Source: Limnohabitans sp. MORI2 (lineage in GTDB: Bacteria; Pseudomonadota; Gammaproteobacteria; Burkholderiales; Burkholderiaceae_C). From it: DNA of 64,000 nt. The stretch is taken from the NCBI RefSeq assembly GCF_027925025.1, contig NZ_AP027058.1:2542001-2606000 (forward strand). The letters run 5' to 3'. The position numbers and the translations under genes are program-made. Shown here piece after piece: positions 47,504 through 58,010 of this stretch (position 1 is the first letter of the stretch; the number at the start of each line of letters is the position of its first letter). The notes beneath the pieces are model-generated. The model was not told where the DNA came from. It searched no databases and saw only the letters and a list, made by a program, of their open reading frames with translations.

Positions 47504-48064
47504 ATGGCACTCAAATCCACCATCTTCAAAGCGAACGTTCAGATCGCCGACATTGACCACGGCTACTACGCCGACCACGCGCTCACGCTTGCGCGCCACC
47601 CCAGCGAGACCGACGAGCGCATGATGGTGCGCTTGGTCGCGCTCTCGCTGCAAGCACACCAGCTGCAAGACCTCTGCGGTGGCGATGCCACCCTGAGCTT
47701 TGGCGCGGGCTTGTCTGACCCCGACGAACCCGATGTGATGTTGACCGACTTCACCGGTCGCAAACGTTTGTGGATTGAGGTGGGCCAGCCCGAAGAAAAG
47801 CCCCTGCTCAAAGCGTGCAGCAAGGCCGACCAAGTGGTGTTGTATGTGTTTGCCAGCTCAGGCGAGGTGTGGTGGAAGACCATGCAAAACAAACTCATCA
47901 AGCCCACGGCTCTAGAAATTTGGCGTATTCCAAGCAGTGCCTCGCAAGAGTTGGCGCAACTCGCCGAGCGCAGCATGCAACTGCAAGCCACGATTCAAGA
48001 AGGTGCATTGATGCTCAGCAATGGCTCACACACCGTCACGATTGAGTGCGAGCGCTGGAAATAA
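47504..48064 (+). CDS. yaeQ: YaeQ family protein
   Basis: 186-residue cytosolic protein with the family N-terminus MALKSTIFKANVQIADIDH and the PD-(D/E)xK-like core TDFTGRKRLWIEVGQPEEKP. Structures of relatives show a nuclease-like fold, but the role is unknown (a transcription antitermination link was proposed for E. coli). Start ATG 47504; an in-frame extension overlaps purB and is rejected. Ends with a strong terminator 20 bases after the stop. Confidence 0.92.
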   Translation: MALKSTIFKANVQIADIDHGYYADHALTLARHPSETDERMMVRLVALSLQAHQLQDLCGGDATLSFGAGLSDPDEPDVMLTDFTGRKRLWIEVGQPEEKPLLKACSKADQVVLYVFASSGEVWWKTMQNKLIKPTALEIWRIPSSASQELAQLAERSMQLQATIQEGALMLSNGSHTVTIECERWK

Positions 48065-48083
48065 ACCAATCGCACACACAGAC

Positions 48084-48109
48084 AAAGCGCACTTAAGGTG
48101 CGCTTTTTT
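48084..48109 (+). terminator. Rho-independent terminator of yaeQ
   Basis: 9-base inverted repeat AAAGCGCAC/GTGCGCTTT (48084-48092 and 48098-48106), 5-base loop, six T residues on the plus strand. The last codons and stop of the convergent DUF3717-DUF1289 gene lie inside the loop and 3' arm. Confidence 0.88.
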
Positions 48110-48572
48110 CTTCCCCGTCTGCTTTCACGTCGCTCTCTGGATCAGGCGCGCCAACATCGACAGACGCACAGGCCAAGGCACGCTCAGCGTATTTATTAAA
48201 ACGCCAAGACGTGCCGATCATGGTGATACGCCGCCAAGTACTGCGTTTTTCAGCGGGCGACATCTCCGGCCAATACTGCACCTCTTCAAATGTACGGCCA
48301 CAGCCTTTGCATTCTTCATCACCTTGGCTGGTTGAACAAATGGCAATACAGGGTGCATCGGGCGTGGTGCGATACCAAGCCAACCACGCGTCATACGCTT
48401 TTGCAGGAAAGCCCTTTTCCGCCGCCTCTTCGTGGTGGTAGTAAATCATCAAGGCATACACCTCCGCCAACGCGCGAATTTCGGGCGCAAGCGTCACGCC
48501 ATCAGGCGAGGGCTTTTGTTCGCGCCAATAGTTGATGGCCGCTTCTATGTCGGTGATGTGAATGCCAGCCAT
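48093..48572 (-). CDS. DUF3717-DUF1289 fusion protein
   Basis: 159 residues with two small domains: DUF3717 (ITDIEAAINYWREQKP, residues 5-55, seen in Burkholderiales) followed by DUF1289 (about 80-125) with the Cys pattern PCIAICSTSQGDEECKGCGRT, a likely metal-binding site. The tail is acidic. Function unknown. The stop codon is inside the yaeQ terminator hairpin. ATG 48572 is the only reasonable start. Confidence 0.82.
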   Translation of the reverse strand: MAGIHITDIEAAINYWREQKPSPDGVTLAPEIRALAEVYALMIYYHHEEAAEKGFPAKAYDAWLAWYRTTPDAPCIAICSTSQGDEECKGCGRTFEEVQYWPEMSPAEKRSTWRRITMIGTSWRFNKYAERALACASVDVGAPDPESDVKADGEEKSAP

Positions 48573-48651
48573 CGCGTTAGAGTCTGTTACCTAAAAATGC
48601 AGGTGAAAGTCGGGGTGTGGATGATAGCGGCAATGCTATGCTGATCGCGCA

Positions 48652-49011
48652 ATGAAACTACTTTTAACTTGGGTACTGCATGCCACCGCCTTGATGGCTT
48701 TGGCACATTTTTACAGTGGCGTTGAAGTCACGAGCTTTGGATCGGCCATGACGGCAGCCTTGGTCATTGGCATCTTCAACCTGATTGTGCGGCCAGCTTT
48801 GGTGGTGCTGACCTTGCCTGTGACATTCTTCACACTGGGTCTGTTCTTGTTTGTCATCAACGCCGTCATGTTTTGGGCCGCCGCTGGATTGCTAGAAGGT
48901 TTTTGGGTGCGCAGCTTTGGCTCAGCCTTGTTGGGCTCGCTGATTTATTCAGCCTTTGGCGTGGTGATTGACTCAGCGCTCGAGCGCTTGTTCCCGACGG
49001 AGCTTCTCTAA
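48652..49011 (+). CDS. YvlD-like four-helix membrane protein (phage holin family 4 annotation)
   Basis: 119-residue membrane protein with four hydrophobic segments and the family signature GIFNLIVRPALVVLTLPVTFFTLGLF. Such proteins are labelled phage holin family 4 by similarity, but they are chromosomal and occur in most proteobacteria; no phage genes are nearby. Role unknown, probably envelope related. Its 3' end overlaps the convergent peptidase gene by 39 bases. Confidence 0.85.
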   Translation: MKLLLTWVLHATALMALAHFYSGVEVTSFGSAMTAALVIGIFNLIVRPALVVLTLPVTFFTLGLFLFVINAVMFWAAAGLLEGFWVRSFGSALLGSLIYSAFGVVIDSALERLFPTELL

Positions 49012-50568
49012 CTCGCGTAAACGGGCGTCAATGATGGAGGCCTCCATGTGGCCCGCCGCATCCAACTGTTTTTCGCTGGCCATTTGATGCGCCAGCAACT
49101 GTGCCGCCTTGAATCGATCCACCGCAGCGGCATAGTCCAACTCCATCGCGCGTGCCTCTGCTTGTGCGCGAATGGCACGTAAACCATCGCCTTGCAGCTC
49201 AAAAGCCGAGGCTTGTACCAACCAAGCAGTGGCATCTCTTGGGTGCTGGCTCAGCCACAAAGACATATCACTCGCGGCTAATTTGCCCTGCGCTGGTTTA
49301 TGTGTGGCAACCCGACTTTGCGCCAGCTGAATACGCGTGGCTCGGTCGTTGTTTGCAAGAGCCGTTGCCTTGACTTCTAAAAGAGCTACGGCTTGGTTGG
49401 CGTCTCCACTGGTCAATGCCATCTCTGCAGACAACAAGCGAATGACGCGTTGTGCGCTGGCATCTAATCCGGTCAAGGCTTGCAAACGGACGAGGTGTTG
49501 GCGGGCTTCACCAAAATTGCGCTGGGTCAACTCGGCCAAAGCCGCACCATACAAAACACCGGCTTGTTTGGCCTTAGGACTTATTGCCAAGCCACTGGCA
49601 TGCGCCTGTGCGGCTAGGGTACGCAAAACATCCACGCCCGGCTTGACCAACACCTGCGCCCGCGCGGCCATCATGGCATGCAGCGATGTTGTGGGTATGA
49701 GCCCACGCTTGGGCATGAGCTGTTGGCGGGCTTGCGCATCAGAAATGCGCTCCGTCGTCATGGGGTGGCTACGCAAATAGGGGAATGAGCCGTTGTCATT
49801 CAAACGGGCCGCTTGCTGAAGTTTTTCAAACATACCGACAAAGCCTTGTGGCTCGTAGCCTGCCTCGGTCATCACGCCATAACCCACACGGTCCGCCTCA
49901 CGCTCCATGTCGCGTGAAAAATTCAACTGGCTTTGAATTGCAGCGGCCTGTCCACCCACCATCACCGCATTCGCGGCGCTCATGCCACTGGCACTGGGTG
50001 TACGGCTAGCCGCCAGCATGCCCAAAATCATCGCGCCCATCACCATCGGGCCTTGACGCCCCTGCTGCGCAATCATGCGTGCTATGTGGCGTTGTGTGAC
50101 GTGGCTCAATTCGTGCGCCAACACCGAGGCCAACTCATCGCCGTTACTGACCGCTGAAATCAGCCCCAAATGCACACCCAAATAGCCCCCGGGCAGCGCA
50201 AACGCGTTGATGCTGCGATCCCGAATCAAAGCCACATCCCATGCAAATTGCTGCTCTAGCTCTGGCGTTAATTCCCCTCGCTGACGCGCCGACGCGAGTA
50301 GCGGTTGCCAAATAGATTGCAAGTAGTCGCCCAAAACCGGATCGTCTAAGTAATCAGGATCACGGTAAATTTCGCGCGCAATGCTTTCACCCAAACGTCG
50401 CTCCACGCCCAAGGGGACTTCTGCGCCGTCCCCCAAATTGGGCAAGCGATTACCTTGAGACTGCGCCTGCAATGGCGCTACAGGTAGCACCATGGCAAAG
50501 CAAATTGCCAACACGCCTAAACGGCGCTGCCAATGGGACAGAAGCATTGAAGAAAACATATGAGCCAT
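48973..50568 (-). CDS. bepA: M48 family metallopeptidase with TPR domain (BepA-like)
   Basis: 531 residues: a signal peptide ending near AQA (residue 36), a zinc peptidase domain with the catalytic HELSH (HExxH, about residue 149) and the downstream Glu in MEREADRVGYG, then a C-terminal TPR region (about 290-520). This is the architecture of BepA, a periplasmic protease and chaperone for outer-membrane protein assembly. Starts at 50568 or 50559 are possible and neither has a clear ribosome site. Divergent from moaC across 46 bases. Confidence 0.9.
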   Translation of the reverse strand: MAHMFSSMLLSHWQRRLGVLAICFAMVLPVAPLQAQSQGNRLPNLGDGAEVPLGVERRLGESIAREIYRDPDYLDDPVLGDYLQSIWQPLLASARQRGELTPELEQQFAWDVALIRDRSINAFALPGGYLGVHLGLISAVSNGDELASVLAHELSHVTQRHIARMIAQQGRQGPMVMGAMILGMLAASRTPSASGMSAANAVMVGGQAAAIQSQLNFSRDMEREADRVGYGVMTEAGYEPQGFVGMFEKLQQAARLNDNGSFPYLRSHPMTTERISDAQARQQLMPKRGLIPTTSLHAMMAARAQVLVKPGVDVLRTLAAQAHASGLAISPKAKQAGVLYGAALAELTQRNFGEARQHLVRLQALTGLDASAQRVIRLLSAEMALTSGDANQAVALLEVKATALANNDRATRIQLAQSRVATHKPAQGKLAASDMSLWLSQHPRDATAWLVQASAFELQGDGLRAIRAQAEARAMELDYAAAVDRFKAAQLLAHQMASEKQLDAAGHMEASIIDARLRELEKLRREQALER

Positions 50569-50614
50569 GCGCCGTATGATGCGGCTTTGATGTTAACCCG
50601 TTGTAAATAAGCGC

Positions 50615-51091
50615 ATGTCCACACTGACCCACTTTGACGCACAAGGCCAAGCCCACATGGTGGATGTGGCCGACAAGGCCCACACCAAACGCGTGGGCGT
50701 GGCCACGGGCCGCATTGTCATGTTGCCCGCCACCTTAGCGTTGATTCAAAGCGGCACAGCCAAGAAAGGCGATGTATTGGGCATTGCACGCATTGCGGGC
50801 ATTCAAGCGGCCAAAAAAACCAGCGATTTGATCCCGCTGTGCCACCCACTTGCGCTGACGCGCGTGGCCGTCGAGTTTGCAATTGAAGAAGCCACACACA
50901 GCGTGCAGTGCACCGCCACGGTAGAAACGGTGGGCCAAACTGGCGTCGAGATGGAGGCGCTTACCGCTGTGCAGGTAGCGCTGCTCACGATCTATGACAT
51001 GTGCAAAGCGGTGGACCGTGGCATGACGATGACCGATGTGCATTTGTTGGAAAAGCATGGCGGCAAATCGGGCAGCTACGTCGCGGCATAA
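50615..51091 (+). CDS. moaC: Cyclic pyranopterin monophosphate synthase
   Basis: Second step of molybdenum cofactor synthesis. The family signatures [31 protein letters not shown] and [14 protein letters not shown] are present in 158 aa. No other moa gene is nearby. A glycosyltransferase follows after 36 bases, probably independent. Confidence 0.96.
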   Translation: MSTLTHFDAQGQAHMVDVADKAHTKRVGVATGRIVMLPATLALIQSGTAKKGDVLGIARIAGIQAAKKTSDLIPLCHPLALTRVAVEFAIEEATHSVQCTATVETVGQTGVEMEALTAVQVALLTIYDMCKAVDRGMTMTDVHLLEKHGGKSGSYVAA

Positions 51092-51127
51092 ATTTTTCCT
51101 TCTACTCACCCACACCCTCAGCACATC

Positions 51128-51883
51128 ATGGCCACTCTCAGCATCATCATTGCCGCTAAGAACGAAGCACGCAATATTTCTGACTGCGTTCAATCAGCGT
51201 CGTTCGCTGACGAAGTCATTGTTTTGGATTCAGGCAGCACCGACGGCACAGCGCAATTGGCCGAAGCAGCCGGCGCGAAAGTTGTTTCCACTGACTGGCC
51301 TGGTTATGGTCCACAGCAATCGCGTGGCATCGGGCTTGCCACTTCAGATTGGGTTTTGTCGTTGGACGCTGATGAGCGCATCAGCCCAGCGTTAAAAGCA
51401 GAAGTGCTGGAGGCCATCCAAAGCAACCGTGCCGATGGTTATCGCTTGCCCCGTCTGTCTAGCTTGTGCGGCACATTCATTCACCATGGTGGCTGGCGAC
51501 CTGATTACACCTTGCGCCTCGTCAAGCGCGAAAAAGCCGGGTTCACCCATCACTTCTTGCATGCGCACATGACAGTTGATGGGACAAAGGCTGACCTCAA
51601 AGAAAGCTTGATTCACTACAGCTATCGTGACTTAGACGATGTTTTAGAGAAGCTCAACCGCTACGCCTCAGGCAACGCCAAGGACCTGCACAACAAAGGC
51701 GTTAAAGGCTCTTTCAGCAAAGCCATTACCCATGGCATCTGGGCATTTTTGCGCACCTATGTGTTTCGGGCTGGCTTTTTAGATGGGCGGTACGGTTTTA
51801 TTTTGGCGGTCTACAACGCCGAAAGCACGTATTACAAATATCTGAAATTGCTGGCTTTGCAAGAACAACGCGATCAGGTTTGA
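51128..51883 (+). CDS. Glycosyltransferase family 2, WaaE/KdtX-like
   Basis: 251 residues with the GT2 N-terminus LSIIIAAKNEARNISDCV, the nucleotide-sugar region VIVLDSGSTDGT and the DxD-like LDADERISP, then RPDYTLRLVKRE. It matches the lipopolysaccharide core beta-1,4-glucosyltransferase (WaaE) family. The acceptor is inferred to be lipid A-core. Converges with the PglL gene, with 12 bases between stops. Confidence 0.9.
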   Translation: MATLSIIIAAKNEARNISDCVQSASFADEVIVLDSGSTDGTAQLAEAAGAKVVSTDWPGYGPQQSRGIGLATSDWVLSLDADERISPALKAEVLEAIQSNRADGYRLPRLSSLCGTFIHHGGWRPDYTLRLVKREKAGFTHHFLHAHMTVDGTKADLKESLIHYSYRDLDDVLEKLNRYASGNAKDLHNKGVKGSFSKAITHGIWAFLRTYVFRAGFLDGRYGFILAVYNAESTYYKYLKLLALQEQRDQV

Positions 51884-51895
51884 GCTCAATCGCTC

Positions 51896-53581
51896 TTACT
51901 TGATCGATTGCTGCGCCTGTTTCGCGTCTTCTAAGCGCTGCGCTAACAGCTGCGTTTGTGTCTCGTGTCCTAGCAACTGGCCACTGTCAATAGCCCGTTG
52001 TACAACCCTTGCTTCAGGCGAGTAATGCATTAACCGTTGCGCTTGCGAATACACACTGGCTGCGTTGTCTTCATTCACGGTTTGCGTGGTCAGCTCAGCA
52101 AAGTCGGCTTGGTTTTTAAAGAGCCACGATTGCTTGGCATGGTGCAAAGGGTTGTCTTTGTATGCCGCATCACGCGAAGCAGCTTGTCGATAGATTTGAC
52201 CGACGCGGTTGAAATCCCATGCGGCATACAAACATCCGATGAATAAGACGGCGGCCACCAGCATCGGGCCCTCTTGCCGAGCTTGCACCGTAGGGGCATT
52301 GTGTTGGGCCCACAACAAGCCAATGGCTAACCCCAATGTCATTTGGAACGGGCCGTACCAAAGCGGGTACTCCAGCAGGCTGTGCAAACCGAGCACCACC
52401 ACCAAGCACCACGCCATCACACGCCATGGATGCTGTTCGCGCCACGGTGTGCGACGCAAAATCCATACACCGATGATCGCCATCACAGCCAATGCAAACG
52501 GCACACCAAACTCCAGCGCCAAATGCAAAGGAAAGTCATGTGCGTTGTCCAACATGTCGCAAAAACGCATGCTGCTGTACGCAGTCATGAAGTGCGCATA
52601 GTCGGTTTCACCCCAGCCCCAACCCAACCACGGATGCTGCGCAATCAGCGCGAGCACATTGCTCCACAACACACGACGACCGCCACAGGCTGCGTAGTCT
52701 TGTGCTTGACCTGTGACGCGCAAGATCATGCTGGCACCCCATTCACCTGTGGTTTGCAAAGCCAGCCAAGGCATGATGACTGACCAAACAGCCACCAACA
52801 CAGGCGCGGCCAAAGCCAGCCATACCACGCCCTTGAGCTGTGCCGCTTCATTCTTGAGGCTGCGCCAAGCCCACAGCGCCATCAGCGCGCCCACAAGCGC
52901 CCATTGCACAGCCCCCGTGCGTGATACCGAGCAGGCCACGCCAGCGGCGAGCACATTGAGCAGCACCAAGGCCAAACCCCAGCAAACCTGCGTCATCGCA
53001 TTGACTTTTGCACGTGCCGCAATCCAGCCCAGCACAGCCACAAGACCTAAACTGGTGAGCGATGCAAATTGGTTACGCTGTCGCAAGTTGGCAAAAGCAT
53101 CGCCCTTGAGCGGCTGGTTCACCCAAGGTGACATCTCACGCGCCAAGCCCAAATACTGCAACGCCCCCAACACGGCACTGATGACCGCCGCCACCAATAA
53201 ACCGGCGACCAACCAACGCAACAAGCCCTCATCTGCGGCGGCACGTCGCCCTACCGCAACCATGAGCCACACACACAGCAGCGAAGCCATCAAGCCCATG
53301 GTCAAACCGTGATCCACTACTTGCGGCACAAACACCAAAGATGCAGCCAAGCAAACCACCATGACGCTGCACACGGCCACATCTAAGCGTGTCCAGCGCG
53401 GCTGGGCCAACGGCAGCTCCACGACCGCCAGCAAGGCACAGGCAGCCATCATCCAACTCACCAACAGCGGGATGACCGAGGTCGATGGACTGCTGGCAAA
53501 CGGATTGAGCCAGGGCAAGGCCACGCACAAAAGCAGTATGAGATTGCGCATGAAGATGCTTTGGCTAGCGGAAGAATTCAT
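51896..53581 (-). CDS. pglL: PglL-type O-oligosaccharyltransferase (Wzy_C family)
   Basis: 561-residue polytopic membrane protein with 11-12 hydrophobic segments, a large periplasmic loop containing GWGWGETDYAHFM and DNAHDFPLHLALEFG (the conserved His typical of WaaL/PglL), and a C-terminal soluble helical tail. Such enzymes transfer a lipid-linked glycan to Ser/Thr of periplasmic proteins. It lies just downstream of a type IV pilin, the arrangement seen in pilin-glycosylating TfpO/PilO enzymes, so the pilin is the likely acceptor. Start ATG 53581 chosen; GTG 53599 is an alternative. Confidence 0.85.
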   Translation of the reverse strand: MNSSASQSIFMRNLILLLCVALPWLNPFASSPSTSVIPLLVSWMMAACALLAVVELPLAQPRWTRLDVAVCSVMVVCLAASLVFVPQVVDHGLTMGLMASLLCVWLMVAVGRRAAADEGLLRWLVAGLLVAAVISAVLGALQYLGLAREMSPWVNQPLKGDAFANLRQRNQFASLTSLGLVAVLGWIAARAKVNAMTQVCWGLALVLLNVLAAGVACSVSRTGAVQWALVGALMALWAWRSLKNEAAQLKGVVWLALAAPVLVAVWSVIMPWLALQTTGEWGASMILRVTGQAQDYAACGGRRVLWSNVLALIAQHPWLGWGWGETDYAHFMTAYSSMRFCDMLDNAHDFPLHLALEFGVPFALAVMAIIGVWILRRTPWREQHPWRVMAWCLVVVLGLHSLLEYPLWYGPFQMTLGLAIGLLWAQHNAPTVQARQEGPMLVAAVLFIGCLYAAWDFNRVGQIYRQAASRDAAYKDNPLHHAKQSWLFKNQADFAELTTQTVNEDNAASVYSQAQRLMHYSPEARVVQRAIDSGQLLGHETQTQLLAQRLEDAKQAQQSIK

Positions 53582-53620
53582 GGCCAGATTTTCCACCACT
53601 CACGTTCCAGATCGACGAAC

Positions 53621-53648
53621 AAAAACAAAGGCGCCAGAAGGCGCCTTG
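53621..53648 (-). terminator. Rho-independent terminator of the pilin gene
   Basis: On the minus strand, a GGCGCC/GGCGCC stem (53630-53635 and 53640-53645) with AT extensions and a 4-base loop is followed by TTTGTTTTTG. It lies 19 bases beyond the pilin stop and before pglL, so only part of the pilin transcripts should read into pglL. Confidence 0.82.
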
Positions 53649-53666
53649 TTAGATGAATCGGGAGAC

Positions 53667-54179
53667 TTATTTGCAGTCACTCGGCACATACTTTTTGTCG
53701 AGCGCATCAGTGGGCACCGAGACGCCTACAAAAGTATCTGCGCCTTTGGCCATGCACTTCCACTGCACCGTGCCTTCAATCGTCACGCTGGTGGCTGTTG
53801 GCGCTGGCAGCGCTGAATCGGTTGTGCCACTCTTCGTGAATGGAACCAACAGCAAACTGCCGCCACCCGCGGCCGCCGTGGTCGTGATGGTGATCACACC
53901 CGTGCTGGCCGCAATGTCAATGCTGCTGATGTTCTTGGTCGCACCACCAAAAACGTAGCCTGTTTTGTAACCATTGGCGGCCGTCGCCACATTGCCGCTG
54001 TTGGCCACATCCAGCACATTGGTTTTGGCAGCAGCAGCGAGGCCTAAGCCTTCACTCACGCGGGCGCGCACCATGTAGTCTTGGTAGGCTGGCAAAGCCA
54101 CCGAAGCCAGCACGCCAATGATGGCCACCACGATCATGAGTTCAATCAGCGTAAAGCCGCGTTGCAAAGTGTGTTTCAT
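53667..54179 (-). CDS. pilA: Type IV pilin (PilA-like major or minor pilin)
   Basis: 170 residues. Short basic leader followed by the prepilin peptidase site RG|FTLIELM (cleavage after Gly8; mature N-terminal Phe, Glu at +5), then the hydrophobic helix [26 protein letters not shown]. The C-terminal half is Ala/Gly/Thr-rich with many Ser and Thr, and a Cys pair (WKC...SDC) would close the D-loop. An AAAGGA site lies before the ATG. The next gene downstream is a PglL-type glycosyltransferase that may modify it. Confidence 0.93.
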   Translation of the reverse strand: MKHTLQRGFTLIELMIVVAIIGVLASVALPAYQDYMVRARVSEGLGLAAAAKTNVLDVANSGNVATAANGYKTGYVFGGATKNISSIDIAASTGVITITTTAAAGGGSLLLVPFTKSGTTDSALPAPTATSVTIEGTVQWKCMAKGADTFVGVSVPTDALDKKYVPSDCK

Positions 54180-54250
54180 CGCCAGGTCCTTTGAGAGTTG
54201 GGCACAAATTCTAGGCAGCGGTTTCAGACCACAAGCCCATGCATGAGTTC

Positions 54251-54285
54251 AAAAAAAAGCGAGCGGTGAAACACCGCTCGCTTTT
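54251..54285 (-). terminator. Rho-independent terminator of sucCD
   Basis: Perfect 14-base inverted repeat (54255-54268 with 54272-54285, 3-base loop) followed on the minus strand by a run of eight T residues, about 24 bases past the sucD stop. Confidence 0.92.
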
Positions 54286-54308
54286 GGTTTGGTAATTTCC
54301 GAAGAAGA

Positions 54309-55205
54309 TTACTTCAACTGAGCCTTGAGCAACTTGCCCAATTCAGATGGGTTGCGTGTGATGGTGAAACCACACTCTTCCATGATCGCAAGCTTAGCGT
54401 CGGCTGTGTCAGCGCCGCCAGAGATCAACGCGCCTGCATGGCCCATGCGCTTGCCGGGAGGGGCAGTCACACCAGCGATGAAGCCAACGATCGGCTTCTT
54501 CATGTTGGCCTTGCACCACTGTGCAGCTTCAGCTTCGTCTGGACCACCGATTTCACCGATCATGATGACGGCGTCTGTGTCGGGATCGTCGTTGAAAGCT
54601 TTCATCACGTCGATGTGCTTCAAACCGTTGATGGGGTCACCACCGATACCGACGGCGCTGGATTGGCCCAAGCCCACTTCGGTCAACATCGCCACAGCTT
54701 CGTAAGTCAATGTGCCTGAACGAGACACAACGCCGATACGGCCTTTGCGGTGGATGTGACCGGGCATGATGCCGATCTTGATTTCGTCAGGGGTGATCAA
54801 GCCAGGGCAGTTAGGGCCGAGCAACAAGGTTTTCTTGCCGCCTTTGGCTTCTTTTTCCTTCATCTTGTTACGCACTTCGAGCATGTCGCGAACTGGAATG
54901 CCTTCGGTGATACAGATGGCCAAGTCGAGGTCAGCTTCCACAGCTTCCAAGATGGCAGCTGCTGCACCTGCTGGAGGCACGTAGATCACAGACACAGTAG
55001 CGCCTGTTTGCTGAGCGGCTTCTTTGACGCTGGCGTAGATTGGTACGTCGAAGATTTTTTCGCCGGCTTTCTTGGGGTTCACACCAGCGACGAAACAGTT
55101 TTTGCCGTTTGCGTACTCGATGCACTTTTCAGTGTGGAACTGACCAGTTTTACCAGTGATGCCCTGGGTGATGACTTTGGTGTCTTTATTGATATAGATG
55201 GACAT
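54309..55205 (-). CDS. sucD: Succinyl-CoA synthetase alpha subunit
   Basis: TCA-cycle enzyme making ATP or GTP from succinyl-CoA. The CoA-binding N-terminus [16 protein letters not shown] and the phosphohistidine loop [17 protein letters not shown] segment (here [15 protein letters not shown]) are present; 298 aa is normal. It follows sucC after 9 bases. Confidence 0.96.
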   Translation of the reverse strand: MSIYINKDTKVITQGITGKTGQFHTEKCIEYANGKNCFVAGVNPKKAGEKIFDVPIYASVKEAAQQTGATVSVIYVPPAGAAAAILEAVEADLDLAICITEGIPVRDMLEVRNKMKEKEAKGGKKTLLLGPNCPGLITPDEIKIGIMPGHIHRKGRIGVVSRSGTLTYEAVAMLTEVGLGQSSAVGIGGDPINGLKHIDVMKAFNDDPDTDAVIMIGEIGGPDEAEAAQWCKANMKKPIVGFIAGVTAPPGKRMGHAGALISGGADTADAKLAIMEECGFTITRNPSELGKLLKAQLK

Positions 55206-55214
55206 GTCGGTTCC

Positions 55215-56375
<1,161 letters not shown>

Positions 56376-56546
56376 GAGATCTCTCTTAGTAATCGGTGGA
56401 TTTGTAACGTTTTGTGCCAGCGCAAACTCTGAAAAGCCGCGTAGCGCAAAGCCTTATGACTGTATCATGCTGCATCGCGTCAAACTTTTAATTGGCTTAC
56501 AAGAGCTCAGAGACGCCCAACTTTTTTGTACTTTTTGGCGACATCC

Positions 56547-57464
56547 ATGTCTAAAGTCTTCATCGACGGCGAAGCCGGCACCACAGGTCTACAAATTCGC
56601 GAACGTTTGGCCACCATGCCAGCCGTGCAAGTGGTCAGCATCGACCCCGCCAAACGCAAAGACCCACAAGCCAAACGCGAGCTCATGGCTGGCGTGGACA
56701 TGGTCATTCTGTGCCTGCACGACGACCACGCCCGCGAGTCAGTCGCCATGATCGACAGCCTGAGCGGCAAAAAGCCCAAAATCATCGACGCCTCCACCGC
56801 GCACCGTGTAACTCCAGGTTGGGTTTATGGCTTTCCCGAATTGGCCGCTGGTCAGCGCGAGGCCGTGATCAAGGCCGAACGTGTGGCCAACCCCGGCTGC
56901 TACGCCACGGGTGCCATTGCGTTGCTGCGCCCCTTGGTGGATGCAGGCTTGGTGCCTGCCGATTTCCCTGTGGCGCTGCCTTCGGTCAGCGGCTACTCGG
57001 GTGGCGGTCGCACCATGATCGAAGACTACGAAGCGGGCAAGGCCCCGCTGTTTGAAGCCTATGCCTTGGGCCTTGAGCACAAGCACATCCCCGAAATCAT
57101 GGCCTACACCGGCCTGAAACGCCGCCCATTGTTTGTGCCGTCGGTTGGCAACTTCCGCCAAGGCATGTTGGTGCAACTGCCTTTGCATTTGGACGAACTG
57201 CCCGGTCAACCCAAAGCCGCTGACTTGCATGACGCCTTGGCCAAGCACTACGCCCAAAGCCCTGACGGCTGGGTGAGCGTGCACCCCGCCACCGACAACG
57301 GCAAGCTCGACGCCGCCGCGCTGAACGACACCAACAAATTAGAAATTCGCGTCTTCGCGAACGAAGCCCATCGCCATGCCGTGCTCATCGCACGTTTGGA
57401 CAACTTGGGCAAAGGCGCCAGCGGCGCTGCGGTGCAGAACTTGCAACTGATGCTGGGCGTTTAA
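56547..57464 (+). CDS. argC: N-acetyl-gamma-glutamyl-phosphate reductase, type 2
   Basis: Third step of arginine synthesis. N-terminal Rossmann loop [14 protein letters not shown], the catalytic Cys in [11 protein letters not shown] and the His in [10 protein letters not shown] define it; the short length (305 aa) places it with type 2 ArgC enzymes. Start ATG 56547; a TTG at 56526 would add seven residues. Convergent with recX. Confidence 0.94.
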   Translation: MSKVFIDGEAGTTGLQIRERLATMPAVQVVSIDPAKRKDPQAKRELMAGVDMVILCLHDDHARESVAMIDSLSGKKPKIIDASTAHRVTPGWVYGFPELAAGQREAVIKAERVANPGCYATGAIALLRPLVDAGLVPADFPVALPSVSGYSGGGRTMIEDYEAGKAPLFEAYALGLEHKHIPEIMAYTGLKRRPLFVPSVGNFRQGMLVQLPLHLDELPGQPKAADLHDALAKHYAQSPDGWVSVHPATDNGKLDAAALNDTNKLEIRVFANEAHRHAVLIARLDNLGKGASGAAVQNLQLMLGV

Positions 57465-57483
57465 AGCTCGTCAGTGATGCAGG

Positions 57484-57990
57484 TTAGAAGTCTTCTGAGC
57501 CAGCCACCACGCGCTTGACGACTTCCGGCGCAAAACCACGGCTCACTAAAAAACGCACTTGCTTGACGCGGGCCGCTTGGTCGGCGGGCGGCTCTCCGAA
57601 CTTCTTTCGCCAGACTTCGCGGGCTCGCTCTAGCTCGGTGCTGCGCATCGTTTGCACGGCCTCGGCGATGGCCTCGGCGGGCAATCCTTTGGCTTGCAAT
57701 TCTTGACGCACCCGGGATGCACCGAGCTTGCGAGAGCGACTGTTGACCACCGACTCCACCACGCGCTGCTCGTTGATGAAGTCTTTGGCCTGCAAAAAAT
57801 CCAAGGCCTCGGCCAGCTCGCCCGGCGTTTCTTCAAACGGTTTGAGCTTGCGTTCGAGTTCTTGACGCGAATGCTCGCGCAGCGACAACAACCTCAGCGC
57901 GCGCCCTTTGAGCGAAGGCTGAAACCCTTTGGCCCTTTTCGCCTTGGGTTCGCCCTCCGCCATCGATGGATCGTGCGCGTTGGATGTCAC
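57484..57990 (-). CDS. recX: RecA regulator RecX
   Basis: 168-residue protein built of three-helix repeats (LLSLREHSRQELERKL, SRKLGASRVRQEL, VRFLVSRGFAPEVVKRVV). RecX caps RecA filaments and limits recombination. It lies 20 bases downstream of recA and is presumably co-transcribed by read-through. The N-terminus (about 25 residues) is unconserved and rich in Lys and Ala. Confidence 0.93.
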   Translation of the reverse strand: MTSNAHDPSMAEGEPKAKRAKGFQPSLKGRALRLLSLREHSRQELERKLKPFEETPGELAEALDFLQAKDFINEQRVVESVVNSRSRKLGASRVRQELQAKGLPAEAIAEAVQTMRSTELERAREVWRKKFGEPPADQAARVKQVRFLVSRGFAPEVVKRVVAGSEDF

Positions 57991-58010
57991 GTCGTGTCTC
58001 GCAAAACCTC

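Noticed and set aside
48652..49011. Phage remnant suggested by the holin-family label
   Set aside because: The protein family is a common chromosomal membrane protein and no phage genes surround it.
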